64,000 nt of DNA from Pascua guehoae (taxonomy: Eukaryota > Basidiomycota > Tremellomycetes > Trichosporonales > Trichosporonaceae), in NCBI GenBank assembly GCA_001600415.1, contig BCJX01000006.1:1734364-1798363 (forward strand), given 5' to 3'. Below are positions 35,301 to 46,872 of the stretch, piece after piece. The notes below the pieces were generated by a model. That model had not been told where the DNA came from and did no database searches. It worked only from the letters and a program-made list of their open reading frames with translations. The position numbers and the translations under genes are program-made. The first letter of the stretch is position 1. Each line of letters starts with the position of its first letter.

Positions 35301-36867
35301 AAGAGCCACCCGGCGTGGAGGGCTACCTGATCCGCCGGCCGGCGGGACCTTCACAATCTCAAGTCATCTACGTCTCGACCAACGACGGACTCATTTTCAT
35401 CTCGGCTGCACACTCGGGTGTACCCCCATTACACCCCAAACCCACAGGTACCACTCCCGCAGACGTGTTCCCCGAACTCCACAAGCAATTTCTCATTGCG
35501 GAAAAGCGGCGAATGGCAGCGTTTATTGAGCGCTGTAACGGATGCCTCAACTTTTGCGACATTGTCAGAGTCGACCTTGTTCAGCCTCACAACCGCGAAC
35601 AGACATCCCCGACGTCTCCGACATCGCCGCTTACGCGCATGTTTTCACGCACCCCGGCACTCCGCAAACCAAATTCGGATCAGCCCCTCATCAAACGCGA
35701 GGGTACGCGCGCCGAGCGCGAGTTTGACATTACGCTATACGGCGGCGACACTGTGGTACGCCTCGAGGCACACACGCCGGCCCTTGCCGCAGAGTGGGTC
35801 GAACGGCTTTCTGCTCTTGCACAGTACTGGTGTATGCGGACGCGCGTCGACGCGCGGCAGACCATGGACGCTGTCAAGTACAACCAAGCTGGGCGCGACG
35901 CCTTTGTTGAGACGGCCGATCCAGCGACTGAGAAGATTTTGAACCATGTCTGGAACTGGTGCATCATTGACGGTTGCCGCGCCGTCACACTCTCGGGATG
36001 GGTGTTTATCCGCCGCGGCGCGTTTGCGTACTTTAGGTGAGTGGGCAGAGAAGGGGCCTTAGTCGCATGGAATGGTGCTCACGCTTATAGGTCGTGCTAC
36101 CTGGTCCTTACGAATGGCTGCCTCGTCACTTTCCGTGTCAAGGGCAGCATTGGCCTTCAACCGCGGAGGATGGTATATCCCCTCTTTGGTGCCTATGTAA
36201 GTCGCCGCCAGTTGACCCGGCATCGTCTCGTCCTAACCCCTACAAGGTATACTCTGGGCTCCTCGCCACGGACGAGCTGGTACAACCACCGCACGAATCA
36301 GCCTTCAACCCCTCAGCCCGTGTCTACCCCGACGGCCTCCAGACGACGGATGGCGCTGAGGACACGACGTTTGTGGTGCGCATCACGTGGCCGACTGGAC
36401 GATGGGCACAACAGCACCCGTGGAGCATGGAGGAGGGTGAACACTGGACACCACCGCCACTTCGAGACAGGCCCGCTCAACTGCTCATCTGTCGCGCACG
36501 GTCCAAGGTGAGTGCAGATTGTCGGATCTAGCCGATGCCGGTCCGAGTCGGTCCGGATGGGCAGAAGGTTCGGCCAAATGAAGAGAACCGTGACTACCCC
36601 GAGCAACTGTCATCACGTGTAGACGTTTGCAAGACCTCAATCGTGCACCGCCCAGGCGAACATGCTGACCCATTGCAGCTCGAGCGTGACCGGTGGGTGT
36701 GGGCGATCAATGCGGAGATGGAACGGTGCGCACGCGCCCACGTTGGCCAAGAGGAGAAGCTGCGCAACACTGGGACTCTGCCCCGCCACCAAACACTCGT
36801 GCACCAGAACGTTAGTGGAAATTCGAGCCGCCGAAACAGCTCGTCGTGGCACCGAGCGAGTGGATGA
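32350..36867 (+). CDS. SPO71: SPO71-like tandem PH-domain protein
   Basis: Six exons: 32350-34401, 34455-34541, 34592-36036, 36091-36196, 36247-36507, 36679-36867; phases agree, 1379 residues. The first 620 residues are disordered, Ser/Pro-rich. The conserved part begins about residue 650 (VMRDRVLIRVGRHREEP), then RRNPCDRLDPFEEYIAGLTM, LDLYQDWHWWITEKLKGHKR, a first PH domain region with VEGYLIRRPAG and VVRLEAHTPALAAEWVERL, and a second PH region GWVFIRRGAFAYFRSCYLVL ... TGRWAQQHPW ... ERDRWVWAINAEMERC. This is the architecture of Spo71/Mug56, a peripheral membrane protein needed for forespore membrane size in meiosis in ascomycetes. Whether it has that role in a basidiomycete is unknown. The long N-terminal extension is a feature of this lineage. 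The frame is open further upstream; 32350 is the first Met in sequence-like context. Confidence 0.82.
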
Positions 36868-37653
36868 TCAAAAGTGGCCGTTGTTTGCATTGGCAGGTTT
36901 CAAGGAAACACCCAAGGGGGTGAGAGCGATAGAGCAAGAAGCCGGTCGTAGCCTATCATAGCCGACTCCATAATCGCGGTGCCAACGCACGACGACACCC
37001 GGCCCGCCGGCGCCGAAGCAGCAGACCGGCGCCGAAGCAGCAGACCTGTTCGGTATGCTGGACAGAATTGTAGCTCGAGTACTATTTGTAGAATTTTTAC
37101 ATGGCAGAACATAATCATCTGCTGCCATTTCCTGCAAACCAGACCAACCCTGGTATGAGCGCACGCGCGCACCCAGGCATACGCAATGCGAGTGGTAAAG
37201 TGTAGCCCACCCGGGACCCCTCTGGTCCCCTTTGATCCACCCCTGATGGACCACGAAATCGACACAAATCGACACGTTCGGGCCGTTCGGTTCTTTATCA
37301 TCGGGCCATTATCGGCCCCGGGACATTTTTGCAGGACAGTTGTAAGGGTTTGGCAGAATGGATTAGTGCCGCGCTAGAGTCGTACAGTGCGTTTTGCCCT
37401 CGGCGCCCTCGGCGAGTTCGGCGCGGCGGCCGCGGCTTGACGGCGCAGAGCCTTTGATGGGCATGTGTGTAAGCGCTTGCTTGTCTCCTTGTTGGGGGTT
37501 GCGCATACGTCGCGCAACATGCACGGCAACGAGGGCTCGCGTTTGACAACGACCTGGGATCCTGTGAGGGCCCTCGTTGCCCTCGTGAATCGGGCCGGTT
37601 CCACGTTTGCTTCTCGACCATCCATCGACATAAAGGCCTCTGCGACGACGACC
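36868..37653. other. Intergenic region, no gene seen
   Basis: 786 bp; contains two direct copies of CCGGCGCCGAAGCAGCAGA (37007-37044). The frame of the downstream gene stays open back to 37465, but that part looks like leader sequence. Confidence 0.5.
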
Positions 37654-40498
37654 ATGGGTTACAGCAACATTCTCCCCTTTCCACACTCCAAGATGACTGT
37701 CGCGTTGAACGAGACGACCCCCAACGGCCCCAACGGCATCAAGAAGGCCAACGGCACAGCGGCGGCGGCGACGACGGACAGGACGGCGCTCAATGCCGGA
37801 TGGACGTTTTCCCAAGTGGCCTCGAAGAGCTTTCCGGACGTCGAGGAAGAGTGGGCAGAGTGCCAGTCGTTCCCGACGAGCGTGCACGTCGAGCTCCAGA
37901 AGGCGGGCAAGATTGCCGACCCCTACAAGGGTCTTGCCGAGTGGGACTGCCAGTGTGCGTGCGACGATAACGGAAAAGTCGGCTGGCGAGGCTGACAACG
38001 ATAACAGGGATCAACGAGGCCGACTGGACATTCAAGACGACATTTACCGCGTCCGAGGCGCAGCGCGCGGCAGGCGCGGCCGATCTCTTCTTCGAGGGTC
38101 TCGACACGTACTGCCAGATCCTGCTGAACGGCACCGAGCTCGCGACCACTTCCAACATGTTCATCTCGCACCGTGTATCGGTCGCCGGCAAGCTCGAGGA
38201 GACCAACACGCTCGAGCTGCGGTTTGCGGCGCCGCTCCTCGCGGCCAAGAAGGAGGAGGCGGAGAATGGCGGCAAGATGGCGCTGTGGAACGGCGACAGC
38301 TCGCGCCTGTACTCGCGCAAGGCGCAGTACGGCTGGGGCTGGGACTGGGGACCGGTCATTATGACTGTGGGTCCTTGGCTCCCAGTCTGGCTCGAGACGT
38401 ACGCGTACCGCCTCGACAACCTCCGTGTTGACACGGACGTCACGGGCGACAACTACGACGTGTGCACGCTCCAGGTCCGCGGCTTTGATGTTGTCGCTGC
38501 CGACGCCGACGCTGCGGCGCACAACGAGGGCAACAAGGTCGCATACACGCTCACCAACACTGCGGGCGATGTGGTCAAGCAGGCGGTCGTCCCGGCCTCT
38601 GAGCTCCCCACCTGGGAGGTCGACGGCGCCGATGCCTGGTACCCGATCAACTACGGCAAGCAGCCCCTGTACTCGCTCGAGGTGGCGCTCCTCGACGCCG
38701 AGGGCGCCACGCTCGCTGTCACAAACCAGCGCGTCGCGTTCCGCCACGTCGAGATTGTCCAGGAGGCATTCGAGGACCAGGAGGGCTCGAGCTTCCTGTT
38801 CGAGGTCAATGGCATCCGTGTCTTCTGCGGTGGCTCCAACTGGATCCCCGCCGACAACTACTTTACAGAGATTACCCCCGAGCGCTACCGCGCCTGGGTC
38901 GACCTCCTCATCCTCGGCAACCAGAACATGCTCCGTATCTGGGCCGGCGGCATCTACGAGCACGAGGCGCTCTACGACGCCTGTGACGAAAAGGGTATCC
39001 TCGTCTGGCAGGATTTCATGTTTGGTTGCGGTCTCTACCCCTCGTACGACAGCATCAACGAGAGCATCAAGGTCGAGGCCGAGCAGGCCGTCACCCGCCT
39101 CCGCACCCACCCCTCGGTCGTCATCTTTGCCGGCAACAACGAGGACTACCAGGTCGCAGAGGAGAAGAAGGTCGTCGACTACAAGGACAACAGCGGCGAC
39201 TACATGCACACAAAGTTCCCTGGGTGAGTACCCCATCCACACCGTGTCGATACACACGAGCTTACACTGCCCAGCCGCCACATTTACGAAATCCTCCTCC
39301 CCGAGGTCGTCCACCGCCTGTCCAACATCTTCTACTGGCCCTCGTCGCCATACGGCGGAAAAACGTCTGGTGACCTGACCGTCGGCGACGTGCACCAGTG
39401 GAACGTCTGGCACGGCACCCAGGAGCCATGGGCCAACTGGGACAAGCTTGCCGGCCGCTTCGTGTCCGAGTTTGGTATGCAGGGCTACCCCAACATCCGC
39501 ACCGTCCGCGAGTGGTTCAACAAGGACGATCTCGAGACGCAGTTCTTCCCCCAGTCGCGCATCTCGGCCAACCACAACAAGGCCGATGGCTTTGAGCGCC
39601 GCCTCGAGCTCTACCTCATGGAGAACTTTAGGCACGCATTCGACATGCCCTCGTACGTCTACTACACCCAGGCCATGCAGGCCGAGACCCTCGGTGCCGC
39701 GTACCGCCTCTGGCGCCGCAACTGGAAGGGCCGCGGCAAGGAGTACACGTCTGGCGCGCTCGTGTGGCAGATCAACGACTGCTGGCCGTGCGTCTCGTGG
39801 GCTATTTGCGACTACTACCTCCGCCCCAAGCCCGCCTTTTACGCCATTGCCCGTGAGCTCCGCCCATACACTGTTGGCGTGAGTAAAACCAAACAACTTG
39901 ATAACCCATGTGCTGACGCTTCTAGATGGCCCGCAAGGAGATCAAGACGGCGCGTAACGACACCACCATGGCCTTCTACGACATCCACCACGAGATCCAG
40001 CTGTGGGGCTGCAACTCGACCCTCGAGCCCAAGGAGGCGACCGTCGAGCTCGTCTCGGTCGACCTCGAGGAGGGTGAGGTCGACCGCCGCACGTTTGACG
40101 TGACGCTCGCGCCCAACTCGTCCACCGAGATCTGGAAGGGCGACGTCCCTGGCCAACCCGTGCGCACAAACGTCTCGCAGGTGCCCCGCCCCATTGTCGT
40201 CGGTGCCCGCCTCATCGACGCCGACGGCACCGTCCTCGCGCGCTACGCCAACTGGCCCGAGCCGTGGAAGTACCTCACGTTCCCCGACCCCAACCTCCAG
40301 ATCTCGGTCGACGGCGAGCAGGTGACCATCACTGTCGACAAGCCCGTCAAGGGCGTCGTCCTCGACGTCGAGGGCGACGACGCCCAGTGGTCCGACCAGG
40401 CGCTCGACATGATGCCCGGCGACCCCCAGACCGTCACCGCCAAGGGCCTCAATGGCCGCAAGGTCTCGGTCCGCTACATTGGCGACGGGAGCGCATGA
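37654..40498 (+). CDS. Beta-mannosidase, glycoside hydrolase family 2 (intracellular type)
   Basis: Four exons: 37654-37954, 38008-39223, 39275-39878, 39926-40498; phases agree, 897 residues. The order is the GH2 sugar-binding domain (NEADWTFKTTF, YCQILLNGTELATTSNMF), immunoglobulin-like domain, TIM barrel with FCGGSNWIPADNYF, NMLRIWAGGIYEHEALYDAC, acid/base in AGNNEDYQ (Glu479) and nucleophile in SEFGMQGYP (Glu571), then WQINDCWPCVSWA and C-terminal beta domains. The W-IND-WP motif and NED/EFG pair are typical of beta-mannosidase. No signal peptide is present, as in the intracellular mndB class that removes the terminal beta-mannose from manno-oligosaccharides. A start at 37693 or an extension to 37465 is possible; 37654 has the best context (ACGACCATGG). 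Confidence 0.95.
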
Positions 40499-41446
40499 GC
40501 TGGCGCCGACGTGGCGCCGCCGGGGCGAAGAGAACAAAGGGCGTAGCGGACAACGGTCAGAAGGATTGGCTAAACCTGCTAAAGGTCGCAATTCGGTTCA
40601 AGTACTGCATACTGGGAGTGTAAACAAGTAGCATCAGTCACAGATTTCTAGAAGTATCAAGGGTGAATGTATATGTGTTCCAGCTGAGATGACGAGGACC
40701 TGCCCCCTCCTTTATCACGTGTGGGGTACGACGCTCTCTCCAGTCGACCAGGTCCGCGTGCCCCGGATCCACCGTGGTGATTTCGTGGTCCAAACGAGAA
40801 TGGATCCTGGTTCTGCATGGTTTGTCACTGTGCCTCGATAAAGCAAGCAATCAACATGGGTCGGAGCATTTCCAGATCGGACACATACTAACAAGGATGC
40901 GAGTGCAGATCCAGTCGAGGTGAGACGTGACACGCGCAGTGTCAGGCACGATTGGCTCCGGTAAAGCGATCCGTGCGAAGTGCAGCTCTTCCCACGAGTG
41001 GTGATCCTCTGCATTGCCAGCAATGTATGTAGTAGTAGTGACTTCATCTGTGGAAGGGATTGAAGCAGTCGCAAGGTGGAGCAAGGCCGCGGCCTGGCCA
41101 CTACTCGGGGAGTGACAGACGGGTGGTAGACGGTGGTTCAAGAACCATCCATGGTCTCGATGATGTCACTGTCGTTGCGTCATCCCAACTCTCTCACTAG
41201 CATCGTCATCACTCAACCACTGGGGCCATTTTCGGGCGACCAGACACGTTTTTTCCCACCAAACATACTTAACCACCCGCTTGCGCGACGCTTACCCCCC
41301 ACGCTCTCTCCAACGTCGACTCACCGCACCGACGCCCAAAACTACTGCAATACAAGTGCACCACACCGAAGAAGAACCGCACGGGTCCGACACTGGGAAA
41401 CGTTTTCTCTCTCCACACTTGATACCACCACCGCTCCATCAGCGCA
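40499..41446. other. Intergenic region, no gene seen
   Basis: 948 bp; somewhat AT-richer than the coding DNA. The last 200 bp before the dehydrogenase start are rich in CAC and CTC runs, consistent with a promoter and leader. Confidence 0.5.
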
Positions 41447-42815
41447 ATGTCGACCGACGCGCCGACGCAGAGCACGGCGCAGCCCTCGGGTGGCTGGACA
41501 CTTACAACTCTCTGGAACTGGATCTACTATACGCTGACGTCGGTCATGCATACTGGCCTGCCGCTCATCTTTTGGCGGCGGCCGCACTGGTTTACGAGCG
41601 AGATGGGCGACAAGGACGGCGAGGTGCGTGTGAACAAGCAGCAGTTGTGCGCAGTGCAGTGACTGACCCACGCCACAGGTCATTTTCATCACGGGCGGCA
41701 ACTCTGGGACGGGGTACGAGACGGCCAAGGCCTACTACGAGCACGGGGCCAGGGTGTACATTGGGTGCCGGTCTGCTGAGCGTGCGCACGACGCGATTGC
41801 GCAGATTAAAAAGGGCGGGTCAAAGGACATTACCGACAAGTGGGTGTACAAGCCGCTCGCGGACCCGGGGATGGCGGGGTCGATTGAGTTTATCCAGCTC
41901 GACCTGTCCGACCTCGAGAGCGTGGATCGCGCCGCAAAGGAGTTTCTCGCGCGCGAGCAGCGGCTCGACGTCTTGTTTGGCAACGCGGGGATCATGGCCA
42001 TGTGAGTATAGAGTTGTGTGGGGAAGGGGTCGCCTAGCCTGCGTTGTTGCGGTGGGCGACGTGTGTCGTGTTGGTGGTGACGAGGGCTGACGGCCAGTCC
42101 ACCGGGAGAGTACACCAAGCAGGGATACCCTCTGCAGTTTGGCACCAACGTGAGTATCCACCCAAACCATCTACGCGCTAGTGTCCCAGGGGCTGCACCA
42201 CCATACTCACAGCTCCAGGTCCTTGGCCACCAGCGCCTGATCCAGCACTTTATCCCGCTCATGCGCGCGACGTCGCACGCCAACCCGGCCCACCCGTCGC
42301 GCCTGATCATGCTCTCGTCTGCGGGCCACGCCCTTGCGCCTCTGAACGGCATCGACTACCCGTCGCTCCAGCGCAACGCAAAGCACATTGGCGCATGGGC
42401 AGAGTATGGCGAGTCAAAGTGGGGCGACATTGCACTCGTAAAGTATGTCGACCGGCACTATGGCCCGCGCTCCGAGGCCGCCATGACGGGCGAGATTGTC
42501 GCCATTGCCGTCCACCCGGGCCTCATTGCGTCCAACCTCGGCCGACACCTGTCCTACATGGCCTGGGCGTACCAGTACCCCACCCTCATCGACCTGTGGC
42601 AGGTCACGCCCGCTGTCGGCGCCCTCAACCAGATCTGGGCCGCAGAGTGTCCCACGCCCGAGGCCGAAAAGCTCAGCGGAAAGTACATTGCGTGCTACCA
42701 GCAACAGTCGCCAAACCGCCCCGACCTCGACGACCCCAACGCCATTGAAATGATGTGGGCGTGGTGCGAGTCGCAGGCGTACGAGTGCGGCCTCAAGAGC
42801 ACCAATTCGATGTAG
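41447..42815 (+). CDS. Short-chain dehydrogenase/reductase, retinol-dehydrogenase-like, membrane anchored
   Basis: Four exons: 41447-41623, 41679-42001, 42098-42149, 42219-42815; phases agree, 382 residues. A hydrophobic N-terminal stretch (about residues 20-43, WNWIYYTLTSVMHTGLPLIF) probably anchors it to ER or lipid-droplet membrane. The Rossmann motif VIFITGGNSGTGYETAK, the NAG motif LFGNAGIMA, the catalytic serine in LSSAGH and the YxxxK pair in EYGESKWG are all present, so the enzyme should be active with NAD(P). An HPGLIASNL segment follows, as in WW-domain oxidoreductase and retinol dehydrogenase homologues. Substrate not predictable. Confidence 0.9.
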
Positions 42816-43035
42816 CGCGGCTGCCAGCGATGCGAGACGCGTGCGCGGATAAGTGAGACCCGTGTGGACCTCTGAGATACTCGAGTGACATGGCGGGAGT
42901 GATGAAGGCATACATCGAGTCGTATCCGTAAACTACAGACGTATTTCGTTACGATCAGCTGCTATTGTTATACACTGTTCTTTTTGTCTGTCGGTCCAAT
43001 ACACACGCACACACACACACACACCCCACTACTGC

Positions 43036-43998
43036 CTAGCTTGCCTCGCGCTCGAGGGTGCGCTTGGCGCGATCGATCAGGAAGCGCATGTACATGTCGT
43101 GGAACCAGAGCGCGGCCGCACCGAGATCGACGCCAAACGGCGGGTCAAACTGGGCACACGCATAGGAAATGTCGAGCACGACGTCGTCGGGCTGTGCGTG
43201 GTCGATTCCCTTGGCGTCGGGGTTGGTGTTGCGCAAGGTGGCAGTGAGAATCTGGGTGCCGCCAAATGCCTGCCCCTTGTTGTCTGGCGCGCGCCAAAAG
43301 ACCATGGCCGCGTCCCTGTCGGCATAGACAATGGGAAAGAGCCCGCACCCATACGTTCCCAGCCGGGCAGCCGTCTCGCGCGCCCCGGGCCAGAGTGGGG
43401 GCGGGGTGAGCTTGAATGTCCGCGACGCCCAGCCCTCGACGCGCAGTGTCCACGTGCGGTAAAAGGCCGACAGGTAGGCCGCGAGCGCGGGCGACGTGCC
43501 TGGAATCGGCGTGCGGGCGTCGCGCCAGAACGGCTCGGCCGTCGTGGGGTCGGGGTCCGATTCGGACCACGTCTCAGATACCGCGGGTGACGACGACCGC
43601 GTCGGCGGCGGCGTGGCCGGCTGCGACGCCAGAGGCGCAAACGGCGCCGGGGGCGCGGATGGCGCCACTGCCTTCATGTGGGCATTGTTGTGTAGCGTCC
43701 CATTCGTCTTGGCGTCCGCGGCCACGGTGCCGTCGACGAGCGACGACGCGTCAAATGGCGCCGCCTGCGTGCCCAAGAGCCGGGCAATGGCCGGGCGCGG
43801 AAGGTGGACCGTCGCGTACACGACGTCGTACCGGCCCAAATGGGCTGGTTCGGCCGCGCGCAGACCCGCCGTCGTGTGCTGCGGACCCACCTGGCGCAGC
43901 GGGTAGGTGCGGATCAGGCGCTGCGTCTCGTACACTGCGTACGACGAGAGGGCGCCCGCGCCGATGAGAGCAGTCGTGACATATGTCGGTAGCGGCAT
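43036..43998 (-). CDS. Hypothetical protein with N-terminal membrane segment
   Basis: Single exon, 320 residues. It starts with a hydrophobic helix (VTTALIGAGALSSYAVYETQ) that is either a membrane anchor or a mitochondrial-type targeting element. The middle (about 100-150) is Ala/Pro/Ser-rich. The rest looks folded: LSAFYRTWTLRVEGWASRTF, TAARLGTYGCGLFPIVYADR, AAMVFWRAPDN and DDVVLDISYACAQFDPPFGV, ending with a helix in LWFHDMYMRFLIDRAKR. I do not recognise the family. Codon use matches neighbouring genes. Confidence 0.7.
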   Translation of the reverse strand: MPLPTYVTTALIGAGALSSYAVYETQRLIRTYPLRQVGPQHTTAGLRAAEPAHLGRYDVVYATVHLPRPAIARLLGTQAAPFDASSLVDGTVAADAKTNGTLHNNAHMKAVAPSAPPAPFAPLASQPATPPPTRSSSPAVSETWSESDPDPTTAEPFWRDARTPIPGTSPALAAYLSAFYRTWTLRVEGWASRTFKLTPPPLWPGARETAARLGTYGCGLFPIVYADRDAAMVFWRAPDNKGQAFGGTQILTATLRNTNPDAKGIDHAQPDDVVLDISYACAQFDPPFGVDLGAAALWFHDMYMRFLIDRAKRTLEREAS

Positions 43999-45165
43999 CG
44001 TGAAGGGTGGTACCAGCTGGTGGTTACAATCGAGGATTTGTATAGTGTTGGTGTGTGTTAGCTGATGAGAGCTGTTATGGGATGGGATGCATCCAAGCGC
44101 CCCGTGGCCGTCACATTTTATGCACGCCCCACGCCCGGCGGTTAACCTGGGCTCGGTCCTCGGTGTTCAGTGCTTGTGTAAGTAGGCTCGGCGTCCACCC
44201 GAAGCGACCGGGAAAAACGACCAACGACCAAAAGCATGATGGATGGCATGGCCGGCCTTGGCAAATGACATCATTACCCGTGATTAGCTACGACCGCATT
44301 ACAATATACCTGCAATTGTCCCGATTCCATCCGCTGCGGTGACTACCGCAAAGGTTAAACACACCAGAACACGAGCGAAAAACACATGCCTCACACGTTG
44401 GCTTGAAAGATTGTTGGCACAGTGGAGCTCGAGTACCGATCAGATACCGCCGACACGATGCGACAATCCCCGAGCCGCACCTGTGCTGTGTCGTGCGGCA
44501 AGTAACTGATGCGGAACGGAGGCTGCAAACGTGCAAACGTGCAAGCAAACGATACGGCTACCCTTGTTTGGGTGGGCAGTCGAGATCGGTTATCCAGCAA
44601 TCTGTTATCTTCGGGTGCGTCCGGAACCGAGCCGCCAACAACAGTCACCCGTTACATGTATGTTACACGCAACTCGACCGTCCTCTGCCAAATACCGCGT
44701 CGCAGGTAGGTCATGGCAGTCACCTACAACTCATCCGCGACCGAGTGGTGCGCGACCGACTCGGTAGTGGTCTCCCAAATACCACACATGATGGTCTTTA
44801 ACACCGATCCGCAATTTGGCAGGATGCAAGCGGTGACCAACTGCCCCTGCCTCGGCTCGCGATGTGTGGATACAGCAAGCCGCGTGCAACGTCAGCACAG
44901 CTTGGCCCGTGCGTGAGCGGCAGGGAGACATGAACACCATTCGGTCGGAGCGGATCAAGGCAACCAACTGGATATGGGGGGGAATCTTGTCCAGAACCAT
45001 GTGCCCGCGGTCCATCAGTCATTCTTGTCCAGACCCATGTATCGGCGCCCGCCACCCTCCATCACTCATCGAGCCAACTCGTCAATATCGACGACATACA
45101 CTCTACAGCACAAAGCTACAACCACCAACCGCCCAACCACCTCCCTGTACAGTCCAGAGCTCTCA
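43999..45165. other. Intergenic region, no gene seen
   Basis: About 1.2 kb with lower GC and many short unrelated open frames. A short direct repeat GCAAACGT occurs near 44525-44540. Nothing else recognised. Confidence 0.5.
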
Positions 45166-45725
45166 CTAGATCCTACCCCTGCCCGTGTCGTTGGGTTTAG
45201 CCACGCCCCTCAGAAACGCGTCGACGAAATCGCTGTTTCTGCGTTTGCGCCGGGGTTTGGCGCGCGGTGCCCCCTTCTCGACGTCGTCGGTACGGTCACG
45301 TTGATCCTCGCACACCCTGGCGCATGCCAGGCCGCAGATTCCTACGAAGAAGATTGTCTTTCGGGGGTCAGATCAGAAGCGGCAGCGGCGGCAGCGGCGG
45401 CAGTAGCAACAGTAGCAGCAGTAGCAACAGTACCAGCTACAGCAGCAGCAGCAGCACCTCTCATCCTTGCCAAAACACTCACAAAGATGAAAAAGGCATA
45501 GAGGCCAATCCCGAAGAAAATACCTGACCCCGACCCGCCATTGCCACCGTTTTCGCGAACAACGACAGGATAGTCAAACGAACCCGTACACACTGCCCCC
45601 GGGATGCAGTGGAGGACGACCCCGGCCCAGCCAGCTCTCAGGACGAGCAGGGATGTCGTCGTGTAGCCTTCTTCGACGGCGCGCTTGACGGCCGCCGCTG
45701 CGGTGGGGAGCGGGGTGGGTGACAT
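45166..45725 (-). CDS. Small single-pass membrane protein, unknown family (cluster member 1)
   Basis: Two exons on the minus strand: 45725-45483 and 45357-45166, joined in phase 0, 144 residues. The short ectodomain contains two cysteines (LHCIPGAVCTGSFDYP) and a Gly/Asn linker. The join creates a continuous hydrophobic helix, GIFFGIGLYAFFIF|TIFFVGICGLACA, followed by a basic tail (KPRRKRRNSDFVDAFLRG), which places the C-terminus in the cytosol. The intron is 125 nt and largely made of GCA/GCC trinucleotide repeats. The frame is open upstream to 46022, so a longer N-terminus is possible; no convincing signal peptide was found in either version. Function unknown. Confidence 0.55.
45377..45456. 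repeat. GCA/GCC trinucleotide repeat within an intron
   Basis: Imperfect trinucleotide array (GCAGCGGCG, GCAGTAGCAACAGTA, AGCAGCAGCAGC). It is inside the intron that splits the membrane helix of the gene at 45166-45725. Confidence 0.85.
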
Positions 45726-46872
45726 TGTCTGGGGAGGGAGTGGTGAGGGCGCACAGGTGAGGGTTCGGCTGTGGGAGCTCCACACGACGAGCTCGGAGAT
45801 GAGGGAGAAGATGGGGAAAGCAGTGGGTGAGTGAAGGACGGGCGCGGCTTTAGTATCGGTCACCGTGACCGACGCGTTGTAGGTGGCCAACCGGTACACA
45901 CCCCACACGTCAACCACACCATGCAGTGTGACAAACATCAGATATCGAGAAGGGGTAACGGCATGGAGTGCTGAGACGGCTCGACGGACGTGCTCCAGAA
46001 AGGCACGGGGTCTGGAGCACAACCTTGACCGGAAACTGTTTGCTTCCCGTTCACCACCAGCATCGCAAAAACAACATAACGCACATACCGCACCACTCGT
46101 CCATGCACGTTCAACAGCAAAAAGATATTATTGCACTTGTTGTGCCGCCCCAAGGGGCTGTATGGTGTGAAAAATTCTCCCTTTTTGTGATACACCTGCG
46201 CATTCTTGTGTCCTCCGTACATCTGCCAGGGAAGTGCAAGGGCAGTGCTAGGAACCGAACACGCGGTGGGGTTGGTCAGGGGTATAATCAGAGTATAGTG
46301 AGTGGCGTTAGAACCGCATCACCACCTCAGTAGATGAAAATGGGTAAAGCGGAATTACTTTTAACAGCCGAGTCATCGCGACTAGAATCACGTGACTTTT
46401 CAGATCTGCCGGCATATAGCGGATCTATGCAATGTTTCACCAATGATACTAGCGCGTTAGCGCAGGGTTCCTCCTCCACCGTCTCTCGGCCTGGGTGCAC
46501 GGACCCCAGTGTACGAGTCTTGTGAGCGCCCCCGTTTCGGGATCGTCTCCCGATCCGTCTTTATAACATTCATGTGTAGCAGCAGCACGACGGAGACAGC
46601 ACTCTACGCATGCGGACTGGAAACGACACCGACAAAGGTGCGTGTTGAACATGAGCACAGGCACCACACACATGGCTCGTCTTTACGTCGAACTTCGACT
46701 TCAGGATCGTGCCAAGAAGCCAAGAGGACGCGTCCCGAGCGGGGGGTGGGGATGAAATGTCGCCGCCGAGCCATGCCACGACTGTCCACGCCGAGACGCC
46801 ACTGGATAACAACAACTGTGTATTCATCCTGCTACAGCCCATGTCCCATGTATGTATGTACACCACCACGTT
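45726..46872. other. Intergenic region, no recognised gene
   Basis: Upstream region of cluster member 1 and downstream region of cluster member 2. No repeat or RNA gene recognised. Confidence 0.4.

Noticed and set aside
37923..39896. 657-codon open frame antisense to the beta-mannosidase
   Set aside because: The frame crosses spliced introns of the sense gene and has no domain pattern; it mirrors the GC-rich sense codons.
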